NCBI GenBank assembly: GCA_963715675.1
Contig: OY970265.1
Coordinates: 3,720,001 to 3,784,000 of the forward strand
Source: DASVWZ01 sp963715675
Lineage (GTDB): Bacteria > Acidobacteriota > Terriglobia > Terriglobales > Acidobacteriaceae
DNA: 64,000 nucleotides
Direction of reading: 5' to 3'
Part shown: in pieces, positions 8,119 to 17,631 of the stretch
Numbering within the stretch: position 1 is the first letter of the stretch
How the letters are laid out: the number at the start of each line of letters is the position of its first letter
Notes under the pieces: model-generated
Told to the model about the DNA's origin: nothing
What the model saw: the letters and a program-made list of their open reading frames with translations, nothing else
The model's database searches: none
Position numbers and translations under genes: made by a program

Positions 8119-10506
8119 TCAAGCTGGTTGCAGCGTGCGGAACAGCGCGATTGCCAGCAGATAGGCCAACGCGCCGCACGCCAGGGTTGCGTTCAAACCG
8201 AATTGAATGGCGATCACCATGGCAACCACCGAACCCAGCACGCTCGATCCTGCATTCACCGCCCATGCCCACTCGACCACGTTCTGCAAGGGCTGGGGAG
8301 CCGTGAGGGCCGGTGCGGTTGCCAGCGCACGCAGGCCGGAGGGGAAAGGCATGCCCATGGCGAAGCCCAGAGGAACCAGAAGTCCGGCGCTGACCAGGAG
8401 TTTCGCCGGGAACGGGAGGCCGACGAGCGCGTTCAACAGCCGCGGCAACATCCAGACGTAGGCCGCGAGCGCGGCCACAATCGTGGTCAGAGGGATCCAC
8501 GTTCTCCGGATTCGGGCCAGCCACCGGCGGGAAGCCAGGCTGCCCGCCCCGCTCGAAAGCAGGAGCAGAAATACCACGACCGTCAGCGCATACGTGGGGT
8601 GTCCGAGAAACAAAACGAACCTCTGAATGAAGGCGATCTCAACCAGAATGTACCCCACTCCCACGGCTACAAAATAAAGCAGGCGGACCACCCCCTGGCT
8701 ACGTCCGCCGCTGAACGCCAGCGGAACTGCCAGGAATGCAAGCACCGCCAGCAGCGAAATCACGAACACCATGAGCAGCACCGCGACCCCCAGGTTCACT
8801 TTCCAGTCGATGCCTTCGGACAAGCCTTCATGATGCAAGACCTGACTGAGTTTCAGGGTAAAGAAGAAGAAGGGGGCGTCGTCGTTGACGGGCGCCACGT
8901 TATACGGATATTGCCGGGCAAACGCGTACGGATCGTTGCCGGCAATCAGCGCAGAAAACGGGTTCGCGCCTCGGGTAGAAGGGAGGTACAGTGCAGTGAG
9001 TCCCGAGTATTTCTTCAGGTGCCGCCGCACTTCGGCTTCTTCTTCCGGCGTGAACGCACTTTTCTTGGCCAGCACGACGACCGGAATGCCGTCTTCATTC
9101 AGGTCGCCTTGCGACGCCACGATAAAGTTCCGCGCCGGATTCTTCACCCCCAATTCATGCAGCGCTTCGATGGCCACCGAAACGACTCGCAGCGCTTCGC
9201 GAGGCTGGCGGAATTCCCAGCGCGTGATGGCAATGATGCCATCGGGCTTCAGGTGCTCGAAGTACTCGCGGAAGGCGTCGGCGGTGTAGAGACTGTTCTC
9301 GCTGAGCGCGAAGGCGCCGGCGGCGGTCGAAGCCCAGGTGTCCACCAGGGTCATCTGCACTACGTCGAAACTCTGGCGGGCGTTGCGCACGAACGAGCGT
9401 CCATCGGTGACGTAGATATGCACTTCCGGCCGCTCATAAAGATGGTTGGAATAATCCGCATAGCGGCCCCGCATGACAGTATTCGCAATAATCGGATTGA
9501 TTTCGATTCCCGTCACATTGGGGCTGCCGTTCGCCACGGCGCGCAGCACATCCACGCCGCCGCCCGGGCCAATGATGGCATAATCCCCGCGCGGCCGCAG
9601 CACATTCGCCAGCGCCGGCGGCGCCGACATCAGGTCTTTCTCCCACTCCGTGCGATGCCACTGATTCAGGTCGGCATTCATGATATAGGTGGAAGCATCG
9701 GCGTCAATCACCACCGCTTTGGCGCCGCCCTGGCGGTCCACTTCCACGCGGGAGATGGCATTCCAGCGCGCGAACTCCACCCAACTGCGGTCCCGTAGCT
9801 TGCCCTTGGCGTAGGTGATGTCGATCCACCGCCCGGAGTAGTTGGCTGCGATCAGCGCAAGCAGCAGCAATGCCAGCAGTCCGGCAAGGTTGCGGAGAGC
9901 CGGCCTGGCAGCCCATACGGCACCGGCCATGGCCGCCATCACCGCGGCAAAAAGCACGGTGTTAGGTCCACCGAGGAAGTTGAGCAACGGGACAACACCG
10001 AGGCAGGCTAGAGCGCCGCCCAGCAAATCCGATCCATAAAGACGCGGAATGTGTTCCGATTCGCGCGCGAATAGGACCGAGAATTCCAGTCCGGTGAGGT
10101 AGAACGGCAGCGCTGACGCGAGGTAAATCGCGGTGAGGTGCCAAAAATTCGCCCCGGTCAGGCTCAGCGAGACTGGAACGCGCAAAACGATTTCCAGTAC
10201 AACTGGAATGATCACGGCGTTTGCCGCACACAGCGTCGCCAGCAAGGCGTGGGTTTCAAAGCGCGCCAGCCGGGCTCTCCCCATATGCGCAAGGACTCCG
10301 CCCGAACCCATGCCCAGTAGCGCTATTGAAATTGCCAGAAAAGCGAAGTGATAAAAGAGCACGACGGAAAACAAACGGGTGAGCGCAAGTTCCAGCAGCA
10401 GCGCCGAAAAGCTGGCAAGAGCAATCCCAGCGAGCAATCCGGTGGGCGTTGGGATACCAGCCCTGGATTCTGACTGGGCACGGATTGTTTCACAGGTGGT
10501 GGCCAT
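8119..10506 (-). CDS. Membrane-embedded spermidine-synthase-like protein
   Basis: A 795-residue fusion. Residues about 20-230 form several membrane helices. A soluble SAM-binding Rossmann domain (about 300-480) has the motif IIGPGGGVDVLRA, acidic GIEINP, and VTDGRSFVR. A second set of helices fills about 560-795. Family members are annotated as polyamine aminopropyltransferase-like, but the substrate of the membrane-fused forms is generally unproven. It lies 41 bp after acpS and 93 bp before the MCE gene on the same strand, so one transcript is likely. Confidence 0.82.
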   Translation of the reverse strand: MATTCETIRAQSESRAGIPTPTGLLAGIALASFSALLLELALTRLFSVVLFYHFAFLAISIALLGMGSGGVLAHMGRARLARFETHALLATLCAANAVIIPVVLEIVLRVPVSLSLTGANFWHLTAIYLASALPFYLTGLEFSVLFARESEHIPRLYGSDLLGGALACLGVVPLLNFLGGPNTVLFAAVMAAMAGAVWAARPALRNLAGLLALLLLALIAANYSGRWIDITYAKGKLRDRSWVEFARWNAISRVEVDRQGGAKAVVIDADASTYIMNADLNQWHRTEWEKDLMSAPPALANVLRPRGDYAIIGPGGGVDVLRAVANGSPNVTGIEINPIIANTVMRGRYADYSNHLYERPEVHIYVTDGRSFVRNARQSFDVVQMTLVDTWASTAAGAFALSENSLYTADAFREYFEHLKPDGIIAITRWEFRQPREALRVVSVAIEALHELGVKNPARNFIVASQGDLNEDGIPVVVLAKKSAFTPEEEAEVRRHLKKYSGLTALYLPSTRGANPFSALIAGNDPYAFARQYPYNVAPVNDDAPFFFFTLKLSQVLHHEGLSEGIDWKVNLGVAVLLMVFVISLLAVLAFLAVPLAFSGGRSQGVVRLLYFVAVGVGYILVEIAFIQRFVLFLGHPTYALTVVVFLLLLSSGAGSLASRRWLARIRRTWIPLTTIVAALAAYVWMLPRLLNALVGLPFPAKLLVSAGLLVPLGFAMGMPFPSGLRALATAPALTAPQPLQNVVEWAWAVNAGSSVLGSVVAMVIAIQFGLNATLACGALAYLLAIALFRTLQPA

Positions 10507-10546
10507 TCAGTATTTGCTAAGAATGCGACAGTCTAGCAGACCACAG

Positions 10547-10936
10547 TCAAAGCGGCCCCTTGCTTTCCAGAATCACCTGGGCGATCGCGTATTCCTTGCT
10601 GTGAGTGAGCGACAGGGAAACACGCACCGTGCCCAGCTTGGCAGCGAACTCCGCGGCTTTGCCGTGAAACTGGATTGTGGGACGCCCTCCCGGCATCCGG
10701 CGGACCTCGACGTCGCGCCAGGCGACTCCGTGGTTCCAGCCGGTGCCGAGGGCTTTCATGGCGGCTTCCTTCGCGGCAAAGCGCGCGGCATATCGTTCGG
10801 CACGATTGGCTTTGGCATCGCAGTAGCGCATTTCTCCTTCGGTGAAAACACGGCGCAGAAAGCGATCTCCAAATCGCGTGATGGATTGCGCGATGCGTGG
10901 CACTTCGGCGATATCGATTCCGGTTCCGACGATCAT
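10547..10936 (-). CDS. acpS: Holo-[acyl-carrier-protein] synthase
   Basis: Transfers phosphopantetheine from CoA to the serine of ACP. The 129 residues match AcpS. It opens MIVGTGIDIAEVPRI, with the Mg-binding Asp in GIDI, and contains FAAKEAAMKALGTGW, with the second acidic ligand in the KEA motif. Only 9 bp separate it from the DUF6526 gene upstream. Its target ACP is encoded at the start of this window. Confidence 0.95.
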   Translation of the reverse strand: MIVGTGIDIAEVPRIAQSITRFGDRFLRRVFTEGEMRYCDAKANRAERYAARFAAKEAAMKALGTGWNHGVAWRDVEVRRMPGGRPTIQFHGKAAEFAAKLGTVRVSLSLTHSKEYAIAQVILESKGPL

Positions 10937-10945
10937 AGTTACGGT

Positions 10946-11383
10946 TCACACCCGCCAGGAGTCCGGCCTCCAGTTGCGGATTGCCTTCTTGATGTCGGCG
11001 GGCTCAAGATTCTCCGACAAGGCGCGCTGGGCCAAGGCCGGTAGTTCCTCGTCCGAGGCAAATCGGAGCGCCACCAGCTGTTTTTCCGTGAGCTTGGGGA
11101 TTTGCGCGCGTAAGGAATCGGGCAGCAACGCGGCCAGCCGTATCCGCTCCTCCAGTCGAATGACGCGGTCCTGCACCTTCAGGGCATAAAGCCTGGTCTT
11201 GAAGTTGGTGACCACCAGGGCGAACACGAAAACCACGAGCCAGAGCATGTGGAGGTTGCGGTGGGTTGCCAGCATGACGATGCTGGCGATGAACGAAATG
11301 AGGTAGACGGGCAAAAGGAAAAAGTGGAACCACGGGTCGTAACGAACGTGATTGGACAGGTTTTGTGAACCGTCTGAAGACAT
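10946..11383 (-). CDS. DUF6526 family membrane protein
   Basis: A 145-residue protein with two membrane helices (about 18-37 and 43-62). A charged cytosolic domain follows, containing RLYALKVQDRVIRLEERIR and the closing IRNWRPDSWRV. The pattern matches the DUF6526 family, common in Acidobacteria and Bacteroidetes; no function is established. It is the first gene of a probable run DUF6526-acpS-membrane spermidine synthase-MCE. Confidence 0.8.
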   Translation of the reverse strand: MSSDGSQNLSNHVRYDPWFHFFLLPVYLISFIASIVMLATHRNLHMLWLVVFVFALVVTNFKTRLYALKVQDRVIRLEERIRLAALLPDSLRAQIPKLTEKQLVALRFASDEELPALAQRALSENLEPADIKKAIRNWRPDSWRV

Positions 11384-11451
11384 GAGTCCCTCCGAATTGC
11401 GATCACACTGCTTATGGCGAGAAGTTTAGCAGGCTCTGGACACAGCCGCGG

Positions 11452-12900
11452 TCAACTGGCCGTAACGCGCGCGAGTGCCTGGATCACCGACTCATCCTGA
11501 TCCGGAAAAACTGTTCGCAAATCAAGCAGCACGCGCCCTTCTTCCACGCGCGCAATCACCGGCGGAACGGACATCCTGAGCCGGGTGGCAAGTTCGTTGG
11601 CGCCGATTCCGTCGCAGCGGATCGCAATCAAACGCGTGGGCAAGGTCGCCGACGGAGCGGCACCGCCGCCGATCACCGATTCGCCGTCGATGATGTCTGC
11701 AGCCAACTGGTTCGATCGAATCCGCGCAGCAATTTCCCCGGCTCGCCGGCCTATCTCCTCTTTTGAACACCGCATCATGCGCAGCGCCGGAATGGCATCA
11801 CGATCGTGCTTCACATAGGCGAGCAGGCTCGTCTCCAGTGCAGCGTAGGTGAGCTTATCGACGCGTAGGGCGCGGAAGAGTGAATTCGACCTCATGCGCG
11901 CAATCAGGTCGCTGCGCCCGCTGAGCATGCCTGCCTGGGGACCGCCGAGAAGCTTGTCGCCGCTGTAGCTGACAACACCGACGCCGGCATGAAGGCTCTC
12001 CTGCACGCTGGGTTCGCCGCTTACGCCGATCGAGCGCAAATCGAACAGCGCGCCGCTGCCGAGGTCCTCCATCAGCGGGATACCACGCTCACGGGCAAGG
12101 GCCACGAGATCGGCCAGATCAGGCTGCTCGGTAAAGCCGGTCATCTCAAAGTTCGACCGGTGGACTCGCAACAGCAGCCGCGTTTTCTCGTTGATCGCTT
12201 TTTCGTAATCCTGAATGCGGGTGCGATTGGTAGTGCCGACCTCTCGCAGCGTGGCGTTCGACTTGGCCATCACGTCGGGAATGCGGAACGAGCCGCCGAT
12301 CTCGACCAGTTCTCCGCGGGAAACGATGACTTCGCCGCCTTCAGCCAGGGTATTCAGCGCGAGCAGAACGGCGGCGGCGTTGTTGTTGACAACGATAGTC
12401 GAGATCGATGCAGGCGCGGGCGAATTTGGGATGTCAGCGATCTGGTCGTCGAGCAGCTTGCGGAACAAACGGTCGACATGCACGTCGCGCTTGCCCCGCT
12501 CGCCGGTTTCGAGATCGAACTCCAGATTGGAGTACACGCTCGCGACTTCGCGGATGTGATCGAGCGCTGTGGCCGAAAGCGGGGCGCGACCGAGGTTGGT
12601 GTGCAAAATGACTCCGGTCGCGTTGATGACGGGCTGTAAACTAAATTTCAGCGCTTGCCGCAAGTGGCCCTCTACGGCCTGGTGCAAGTCGGAGATGGCG
12701 ATGTCGACGCCTTTCGAGTCGAGCGTTCCCGCGGCAACCTCGGCGCGCAGTTTCGCCATGACTATCCGCGCTGCTTCTGCCGCAGTCGCGTGGCCTTCGG
12801 CTGCAATAAGCACCGCCAGTTCAGGGCTGCGCAAGAGTTCATCGATAGACGGCAGCTTGCGGAAAACGTCGGCCTTGGACTCGGTTTTCACTTCGGCCAT
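11452..12900 (-). CDS. selA: L-seryl-tRNA(Sec) selenium transferase
   Basis: PLP enzyme converting Ser-tRNA(Sec) to Sec-tRNA(Sec). Its 482 residues fit bacterial SelA. The PLP-lysine motif is SYSGDKLLGGPQAG (around residue 305). The family segments GVILHTNLGRAPLS, TNRTRIQDYEKAI and VHRSNFEMTGFTE are all present. The protein predicts selenoprotein synthesis in this organism, but selB, selC and selD are not in the window, and none of the recognised genes shows an in-frame UGA of the selenoprotein kind. Confidence 0.94.
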   Translation of the reverse strand: MAEVKTESKADVFRKLPSIDELLRSPELAVLIAAEGHATAAEAARIVMAKLRAEVAAGTLDSKGVDIAISDLHQAVEGHLRQALKFSLQPVINATGVILHTNLGRAPLSATALDHIREVASVYSNLEFDLETGERGKRDVHVDRLFRKLLDDQIADIPNSPAPASISTIVVNNNAAAVLLALNTLAEGGEVIVSRGELVEIGGSFRIPDVMAKSNATLREVGTTNRTRIQDYEKAINEKTRLLLRVHRSNFEMTGFTEQPDLADLVALARERGIPLMEDLGSGALFDLRSIGVSGEPSVQESLHAGVGVVSYSGDKLLGGPQAGMLSGRSDLIARMRSNSLFRALRVDKLTYAALETSLLAYVKHDRDAIPALRMMRCSKEEIGRRAGEIAARIRSNQLAADIIDGESVIGGGAAPSATLPTRLIAIRCDGIGANELATRLRMSVPPVIARVEEGRVLLDLRTVFPDQDESVIQALARVTAS

Positions 12901-13050
12901 GATTATCCCATTGGCAGGGGGCCGAAGCCAATTTCCCAGCTCCGTACAAAGCAGGAAACGTGAACACTCCCGCCGGTTGTATGGTACGGGTATTCCGTGC
13001 GGACGGGCGTAAAATGTCGGTGAAGAAGCGGAAGGACGAGGAGCACAGTT

Positions 13051-13845
13051 TTGAGGCTAACCCGACGGATTCTGTTGACGGCCGTCATTACCCTTGCGGT
13101 TATCTTCGTTGGCGTGCAATGGATCCTTCCGGCAGCATTTGTTTTTGACGCGGCGAGAAAAGCTTCCCCCATCACCAGAATCGTTCCAGTCGACTTAAGG
13201 GACAAGTCCATTTCAGCGGCTCCGGGGAAGAAGTTGTCGTATGTCGGCTATGAATTTGAGATTCCGTGGAACGACCTCGACGAGACCCAGACCAAGTTGT
13301 ATCCAAAGGACACGCCGGAGAAATGTAAAGTCGATCTTCGTTTCCGTTCGGAATTGCGACTCTTGGTCACGGCCGTTCCTCCCCGGGACTTTGTCAACCG
13401 CCTCTCAGCAGGGTTTCACTCCACCCCTCAGGCCCTCGGGTCGGCCTTCGGGCGTGAAACCGCTAGCTCCGACTACGTCTTTTTCAAGACGCTCTACGAA
13501 TTCTCTCCTAGCAAGATGAACCATTGGGCCCCCCTGCAGGTTCTGGCTCGCGACCAGTTTCTGTTGATCCTCAAGTCCGCTGCACTCCAGAGGTCGGCTA
13601 ACAGTGGGATCTTCAACGTGCAAAGCCAAGAGTACAGGGGGTTTCAGCAAGGCGATCCTCAGGTTCGGCAGGATGGGATTACTGTTGACCTGTTTTCTGA
13701 TGAAGGCAGCGTTGAGGTTATCTTCCTTCAAAAGGATTATCAGAACCCCGCGGGAGTTACCCAGCCTGAAATAAATCGGATCATCCAGTCTTTGCGTAAA
13801 GCTCCGCAACAGCAGAAAGCAGCTACGCAGGTTACGGAAAACTGA
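13051..13845 (+). CDS. Exported or membrane-anchored protein, unknown function
   Basis: A 264-residue protein with an N-terminal basic and hydrophobic segment (about 4-28) that could be a signal or an anchor. A soluble domain of about 230 residues follows. I recognise no family. The start is TTG at 13051 preceded by GAGGAG; no ATG gives a better start. The C-terminal 25 residues are Gln- and Lys-rich. It is alone between the divergent selA and the convergent recG. Confidence 0.65.
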   Translation: MRLTRRILLTAVITLAVIFVGVQWILPAAFVFDAARKASPITRIVPVDLRDKSISAAPGKKLSYVGYEFEIPWNDLDETQTKLYPKDTPEKCKVDLRFRSELRLLVTAVPPRDFVNRLSAGFHSTPQALGSAFGRETASSDYVFFKTLYEFSPSKMNHWAPLQVLARDQFLLILKSAALQRSANSGIFNVQSQEYRGFQQGDPQVRQDGITVDLFSDEGSVEVIFLQKDYQNPAGVTQPEINRIIQSLRKAPQQQKAATQVTEN

Positions 13846-13909
13846 CGGTCGACGAGTGCGCGGCGGTCATCGCACTAGACGCGAGTCTTGCGGCTCAGGG
13901 TTAGCAGGA

Positions 13910-16108
13910 TCACCCCACTTCCACCAGGCCGTAGGTTTTCTGCCAGCGGGTGCGCATGTAGCGGAGAGCGCGGGAAATTTCTTCTTGGGTGATTTCGGCG
14001 TTGGGGCCGGCCAGGACGGCGGCGGCTTCGCGCTTGGCGGCTTCGAGTAACTGACGGTCGCGAATCAGGCTGGCGACGCGGAAATTTGGCATGCCTGCCT
14101 GGCGGGTTCCGAAAAACTCGCCGGGGCCGCGCAGTTCGAGATCGAGCTCGGCAATCTGGAAACCGTCATTGGTCCGGACCATGGCGTCGAGACGACGCTC
14201 GCCTTCTTCCGAAACTTTGCCGCCGGTCATCAAAACGCAATAGGACTTCGCGGCCCCGCGTCCGATGCGGCCGCGCAACTGATGCAACTGGGCCAGGCCA
14301 AAGCGCTCGGCATGCTCGACGACCATGACGGCGGCGTTGGGCACATCGACGCCGACTTCGATTACGGTCGTCGAGACCAGGATGGATGACTCTCCCGTTT
14401 GAAACTCTCGCATCACGCGGTCTTTCTCATCGGCGGCCATCCTGCCATGCAGAAGGCCGACATGTTGGTCAGGAAACACCTTGTCCCTGAGTTCGCGATG
14501 CATTTTGATCGCCGCCTTCAATTCGTTTTCCTCGTTCTCTTCAATCACCGGATAGACGACATAGGCCTGGTGGCCGGCGGCGATTTGCTGGCGAACGAAC
14601 TTCCACACTTCGGCGGCCTGATCGTCGGAAACGCGGCGGGTGGCGATCGGAGTTCGGCCGGGCGGAAGTTCGTCGATGATGCTGATGTCAAGATCTCCGT
14701 AGAGAGTGAGTGCCAGGGTTCGCGGGATGGGCGTTGCTGTCATGACCAGCACATCCGGCTCGGCGGAGGCTGGCGAGCTGCGCTCACCTCGCACGGGCGA
14801 GACGCCCGCGCCCACATCAATCGATTTCTTCATCAGCTTGAAGCGCTGGAGGACTCCGAAGCGATGCTGCTCGTCCACGATCACCAGGCCAAGTCTGTCG
14901 AATTCAACTGCCTGCTCGATCAGCGCGTGAGTGCCGATGACAAGCTGCGCATGGCCTTGCGAAATGTGGCGCCGGACTTCGCGTTTGCGGCCATCCTCGA
15001 GGGATCCGGTGAGCAGAACGATGTGGTAGCCGGCTTTTTCCAGGATGCTGCGAGCGGAGAAGTAATGCTGCTGCGCCAGGATTTCAGTGGGCGCCATGAG
15101 CGCCACCTGGAATCCGTTTTCGATGGCAATGATGGCTGCTTCGAACGCGACAATGGTTTTGCCGGAGCCGACATCACCCTGCAGCAAACGCCGCATGGGA
15201 CAAGCCTTCTCCATGTCGGAGGCGATTTCCTTGAGGGCGCGCTTCTGGGCGCTCGTGGGATGAAACGGCAGAATGCGCTTGATGGCTTCACGGGCCTGAT
15301 TGTCCAGCCGGAAGGGAATTCCGGTTTGCGCCTTCTGTTGGCGGCGTTTGAGTTCCAGGCCGAGTTCCACGAAGAAAAGTTCCTCGAAGATCAGCCGGAT
15401 GTGTGCCGGGGTACGGGAGGATTGCAGATCTGTCGTACTCTCGCCAACGTCGGGCCAATGGACCTTTTGCAACGCCTCGCGGGGAGGGATCAGGCTGAGA
15501 CGGCGGCGCGCCACAGAAGGAATCGGCTCGGGAAAATCCAGCGACAAGGTCTGCAACGCTGTGTGAATGATGCGGCGAAACCAGCGGGAGGTGAGACGGC
15601 CATTTCCGGCGGACTCGTAGATGGGAACGATGCGGCCGATCTCGAGCGAATCGGCGATTTTCTTTTCGGCGGCGTCGGCGCCGCCCTCTTCCGACGGATC
15701 ACCCACAATTTCGAATTGAGGCTGGACAAGTTGCAGTTCGCCGCTGTGGCTGTCTTCCTCCACTTTGCCGTAGAGCGCGATCATCTGGCCCGGTTTGAAG
15801 CGATCGCGAAGATAGGCGGCGTTGAACCAGATGCACTTCAACCGCGTCCGTCCCTGCCCGGCGGTCATCTGGAAGAGCGGCATCCGGCGGGTGCGGAACA
15901 GGCCTGAGGTGCGGACTTCGGCGATCACCGTGGCCATCTCACCCGGCCGGAGTTCCGCGATGCCCTTGGGATTGAGGCGGTCTTCGTAGCGAAAGGGCAG
16001 GTAGTGCAGCAGGTCGTCGACCGTGCGGATGCCTTTGGCGGCCAGGATTTCGCTGAGGCGCGGGCCGATCCCCTTGACATACTGGACGGACGTGTCAAGA
16101 TCAAGCAT
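13910..16108 (-). CDS. recG: ATP-dependent DNA helicase RecG
   Basis: Regresses stalled replication forks and branch-migrates Holliday junctions. At 732 residues it is full length. An N-terminal wedge/OB domain precedes the helicase core. The core has Walker A LLQGDVGSGKTIVA, the DEQH box VDEQHRFGVLQ, motif III MTATPIPRTLA, and motif VI HQLRGRIGRG. An insertion of about 15 residues between the DEQH box and motif III (GAGVSPVRGERSS region) is encoded by DNA with a CGGGCG/CGCCCG palindrome at 14794-14808, and looks like a captured dispersed repeat. Confidence 0.95.
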   Translation of the reverse strand: MLDLDTSVQYVKGIGPRLSEILAAKGIRTVDDLLHYLPFRYEDRLNPKGIAELRPGEMATVIAEVRTSGLFRTRRMPLFQMTAGQGRTRLKCIWFNAAYLRDRFKPGQMIALYGKVEEDSHSGELQLVQPQFEIVGDPSEEGGADAAEKKIADSLEIGRIVPIYESAGNGRLTSRWFRRIIHTALQTLSLDFPEPIPSVARRRLSLIPPREALQKVHWPDVGESTTDLQSSRTPAHIRLIFEELFFVELGLELKRRQQKAQTGIPFRLDNQAREAIKRILPFHPTSAQKRALKEIASDMEKACPMRRLLQGDVGSGKTIVAFEAAIIAIENGFQVALMAPTEILAQQHYFSARSILEKAGYHIVLLTGSLEDGRKREVRRHISQGHAQLVIGTHALIEQAVEFDRLGLVIVDEQHRFGVLQRFKLMKKSIDVGAGVSPVRGERSSPASAEPDVLVMTATPIPRTLALTLYGDLDISIIDELPPGRTPIATRRVSDDQAAEVWKFVRQQIAAGHQAYVVYPVIEENEENELKAAIKMHRELRDKVFPDQHVGLLHGRMAADEKDRVMREFQTGESSILVSTTVIEVGVDVPNAAVMVVEHAERFGLAQLHQLRGRIGRGAAKSYCVLMTGGKVSEEGERRLDAMVRTNDGFQIAELDLELRGPGEFFGTRQAGMPNFRVASLIRDRQLLEAAKREAAAVLAGPNAEITQEEISRALRYMRTRWQKTYGLVEVG
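14794..14808. repeat. Palindrome inside recG
   Basis: CGGGCG-AGA-CGCCCG lies in the stretch coding for the extra residues of RecG. Such short GC hairpins are usual as intergenic repeats. Here it sits in frame within a helicase gene at a surface loop. Confidence 0.6.
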
Positions 16109-16164
16109 CTCTGGGGATGTTAGCAGGAGCGGCTAGACTGGAGTGCGAGGTTCTTGGCGCGGGC

Positions 16165-16374
16165 ATGTCGAAGTCTACGGCTAATTTCGTGCACGCCCTG
16201 GTTGCCGTGGTATTGGGAAACGCCGGTTACTTCATGGCGATGCGGTTTCTTCCCGTCCACGCCCGGCACGCGCCGTTTCATTTTGATCTGGGGCTACTGG
16301 TGGACTTCTGGTTTTGCCTGGTCGTTTTTGGAGTGATCAGGATGGTTACGGGAAACAGCAAGGCCGGCCGCTGA
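16165..16374 (+). CDS. Small two-helix membrane protein
   Basis: About 69 residues from the ATG at 16165 (MSKSTANF). An earlier in-frame opening at 16117 would add 16 residues but overlaps the recG leader. Two hydrophobic segments (about 8-24 and 36-56) are separated by a His-rich loop, VHARHAPFHFD. No family recognised. Divergent from recG with only about 57 bp between starts. Confidence 0.5.
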   Translation: MSKSTANFVHALVAVVLGNAGYFMAMRFLPVHARHAPFHFDLGLLVDFWFCLVVFGVIRMVTGNSKAGR

Positions 16375-16437
16375 TACTCATTCGGCACGAATTTAAGCGA
16401 CGCGGCTGTAGCGGCCAAACCGACATTAGCAGACAAT

Positions 16438-16456
16438 CGCAGCGCTGGAAGCGCTG
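16438..16456. terminator. Hairpin between converging genes
   Basis: GCAGCGC-TGGAA-GCGCTGC, a perfect 7-bp stem, lies between the end of the small membrane gene and the end of the PDZ gene. There is no clear T-run on either side, so it may be a weak terminator or a repeat. Confidence 0.45.
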
Positions 16457-16480
16457 CGCCGCCCAAGATCACCCTGAACG

Positions 16481-17608
16481 TTAGATCCTGGTGCCGTCTT
16501 CGTGCACCTGCAGCTTAAACTCTCTTTTCATTTGTTCCTGATACTTTCGCATCTCGCGTTGAACTTCGCGCATTTGCTTGCGAACTTCTTGTCCGTGCCG
16601 GTTTGTTTCCCGCTTGGCGAGTTCAATGTCGGGTTTGATTCGCTCCATTTCCCGGTTTACCGCCTCTTCCATCTCCGGTTTCAGGTCGGCAAGTTCCGCA
16701 CGCAGATCGCTGAGTTCCACGTCAACGTTAGCCTTGATCTCGGGAATCTCCATGCTCTCGCCGAAAAGCTCAGATTGCTTGCGCTCCGGCAAGGTCAGCG
16801 TGATCGTCTGCTCTTTCTTGTCACGAATGATGGCGATACTCGCCGTGGTTTCTTTGTGGGAACGCAGCGCGTGCGTGAAATCGCCAGTGTCGTGAATGGC
16901 CTCTCCATTGACCTTGACGATGACATCGCCGGCGCGCAGGCCCGCTTTTTCCGCATGGCTTCCCTTTTCCACCGACCGGACCAGAACGCCGTTGCCGTCC
17001 TTGGCTCCAAAGAACTCGCCCAGTTGCGGAGTGAGGTTCTCGACCATCAGCCCGCTGCGCGCCGACGAGCGAGCCACCACGATCGAGACCGGGATGTCGA
17101 TATCAGGGATGGGCGGGATGGGGGGAATCGCCGGCATGGTAAAGCTGTAGGTCTTCTCGCCAGGACCATAGGAGTAGGCAAACCCTTTCTTGCGGTCCGA
17201 GAGCTGCACTTTGACGGTCATCGGCTGCCCGTTGCGGCTGATGCCCAGCGTGATCATGCGGCCGGCAGGGATTTCACGAACCATGCGCCGCAACTGTTCC
17301 ACACTCTCGACGTTCGCCCCATTCAAGGTGAGGATCACGTCCTGCTCCTTGAGGCCGGCTTTGCCCGCGGGCGCGTCCTGGTCGACCATGGTAATCTCCA
17401 CGCCGCGCTCATCTTTTAGATGCAGCACCGACACACGGTCGGGCGTGATGTCACGGGTATCGACTCCCAGGTACGAACTGCTGCCGCCCCAATCCTCGCT
17501 GGAGAATCCGAACGAGTCGCTGCTGGACGTTGCGGAGAGACAATCCGTCGCAGAAAACGTACCCACGACGAGTGCCAGAGCAATCAAAGACAGGATTGAA
17601 TGTCGCAT
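16481..17608 (-). CDS. Exported protein with two PDZ domains and a C-terminal coiled coil
   Basis: A 375-residue protein with a signal peptide (about 1-25). The first PDZ domain (about 45-135) has DAPAGKAGLKEQDVILTLNG, the second (about 185-270) KGSHAEKAGLRAGDVIVKVNG. Between them lies a Pro-Ile-rich linker. From about residue 295 the sequence is highly charged and heptad-like, ending REMRKYQEQMKREFKLQ. There is no protease domain, so it is not DegP/HtrA; a periplasmic scaffold or substrate binder is inferred. It is the last gene of the sigma/anti-sigma/DUF4097 block, 23 bp after its neighbour. Confidence 0.85.
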   Translation of the reverse strand: MRHSILSLIALALVVGTFSATDCLSATSSSDSFGFSSEDWGGSSSYLGVDTRDITPDRVSVLHLKDERGVEITMVDQDAPAGKAGLKEQDVILTLNGANVESVEQLRRMVREIPAGRMITLGISRNGQPMTVKVQLSDRKKGFAYSYGPGEKTYSFTMPAIPPIPPIPDIDIPVSIVVARSSARSGLMVENLTPQLGEFFGAKDGNGVLVRSVEKGSHAEKAGLRAGDVIVKVNGEAIHDTGDFTHALRSHKETTASIAIIRDKKEQTITLTLPERKQSELFGESMEIPEIKANVDVELSDLRAELADLKPEMEEAVNREMERIKPDIELAKRETNRHGQEVRKQMREVQREMRKYQEQMKREFKLQVHEDGTRI

Positions 17609-17631
17609 AGCTTCTCCTTAGGTGCAAAGTT

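Noticed and set aside
7492..9798. 768-codon plus-strand open frame
   Set aside because: Antisense to the MCE and spermidine-synthase-like genes. The composition (His, Gln, Arg-rich, no domain) is that of a GC-driven shadow frame.
14399..15907. 502-codon plus-strand frame
   Set aside because: Antisense to recG, whose motifs are unambiguous.
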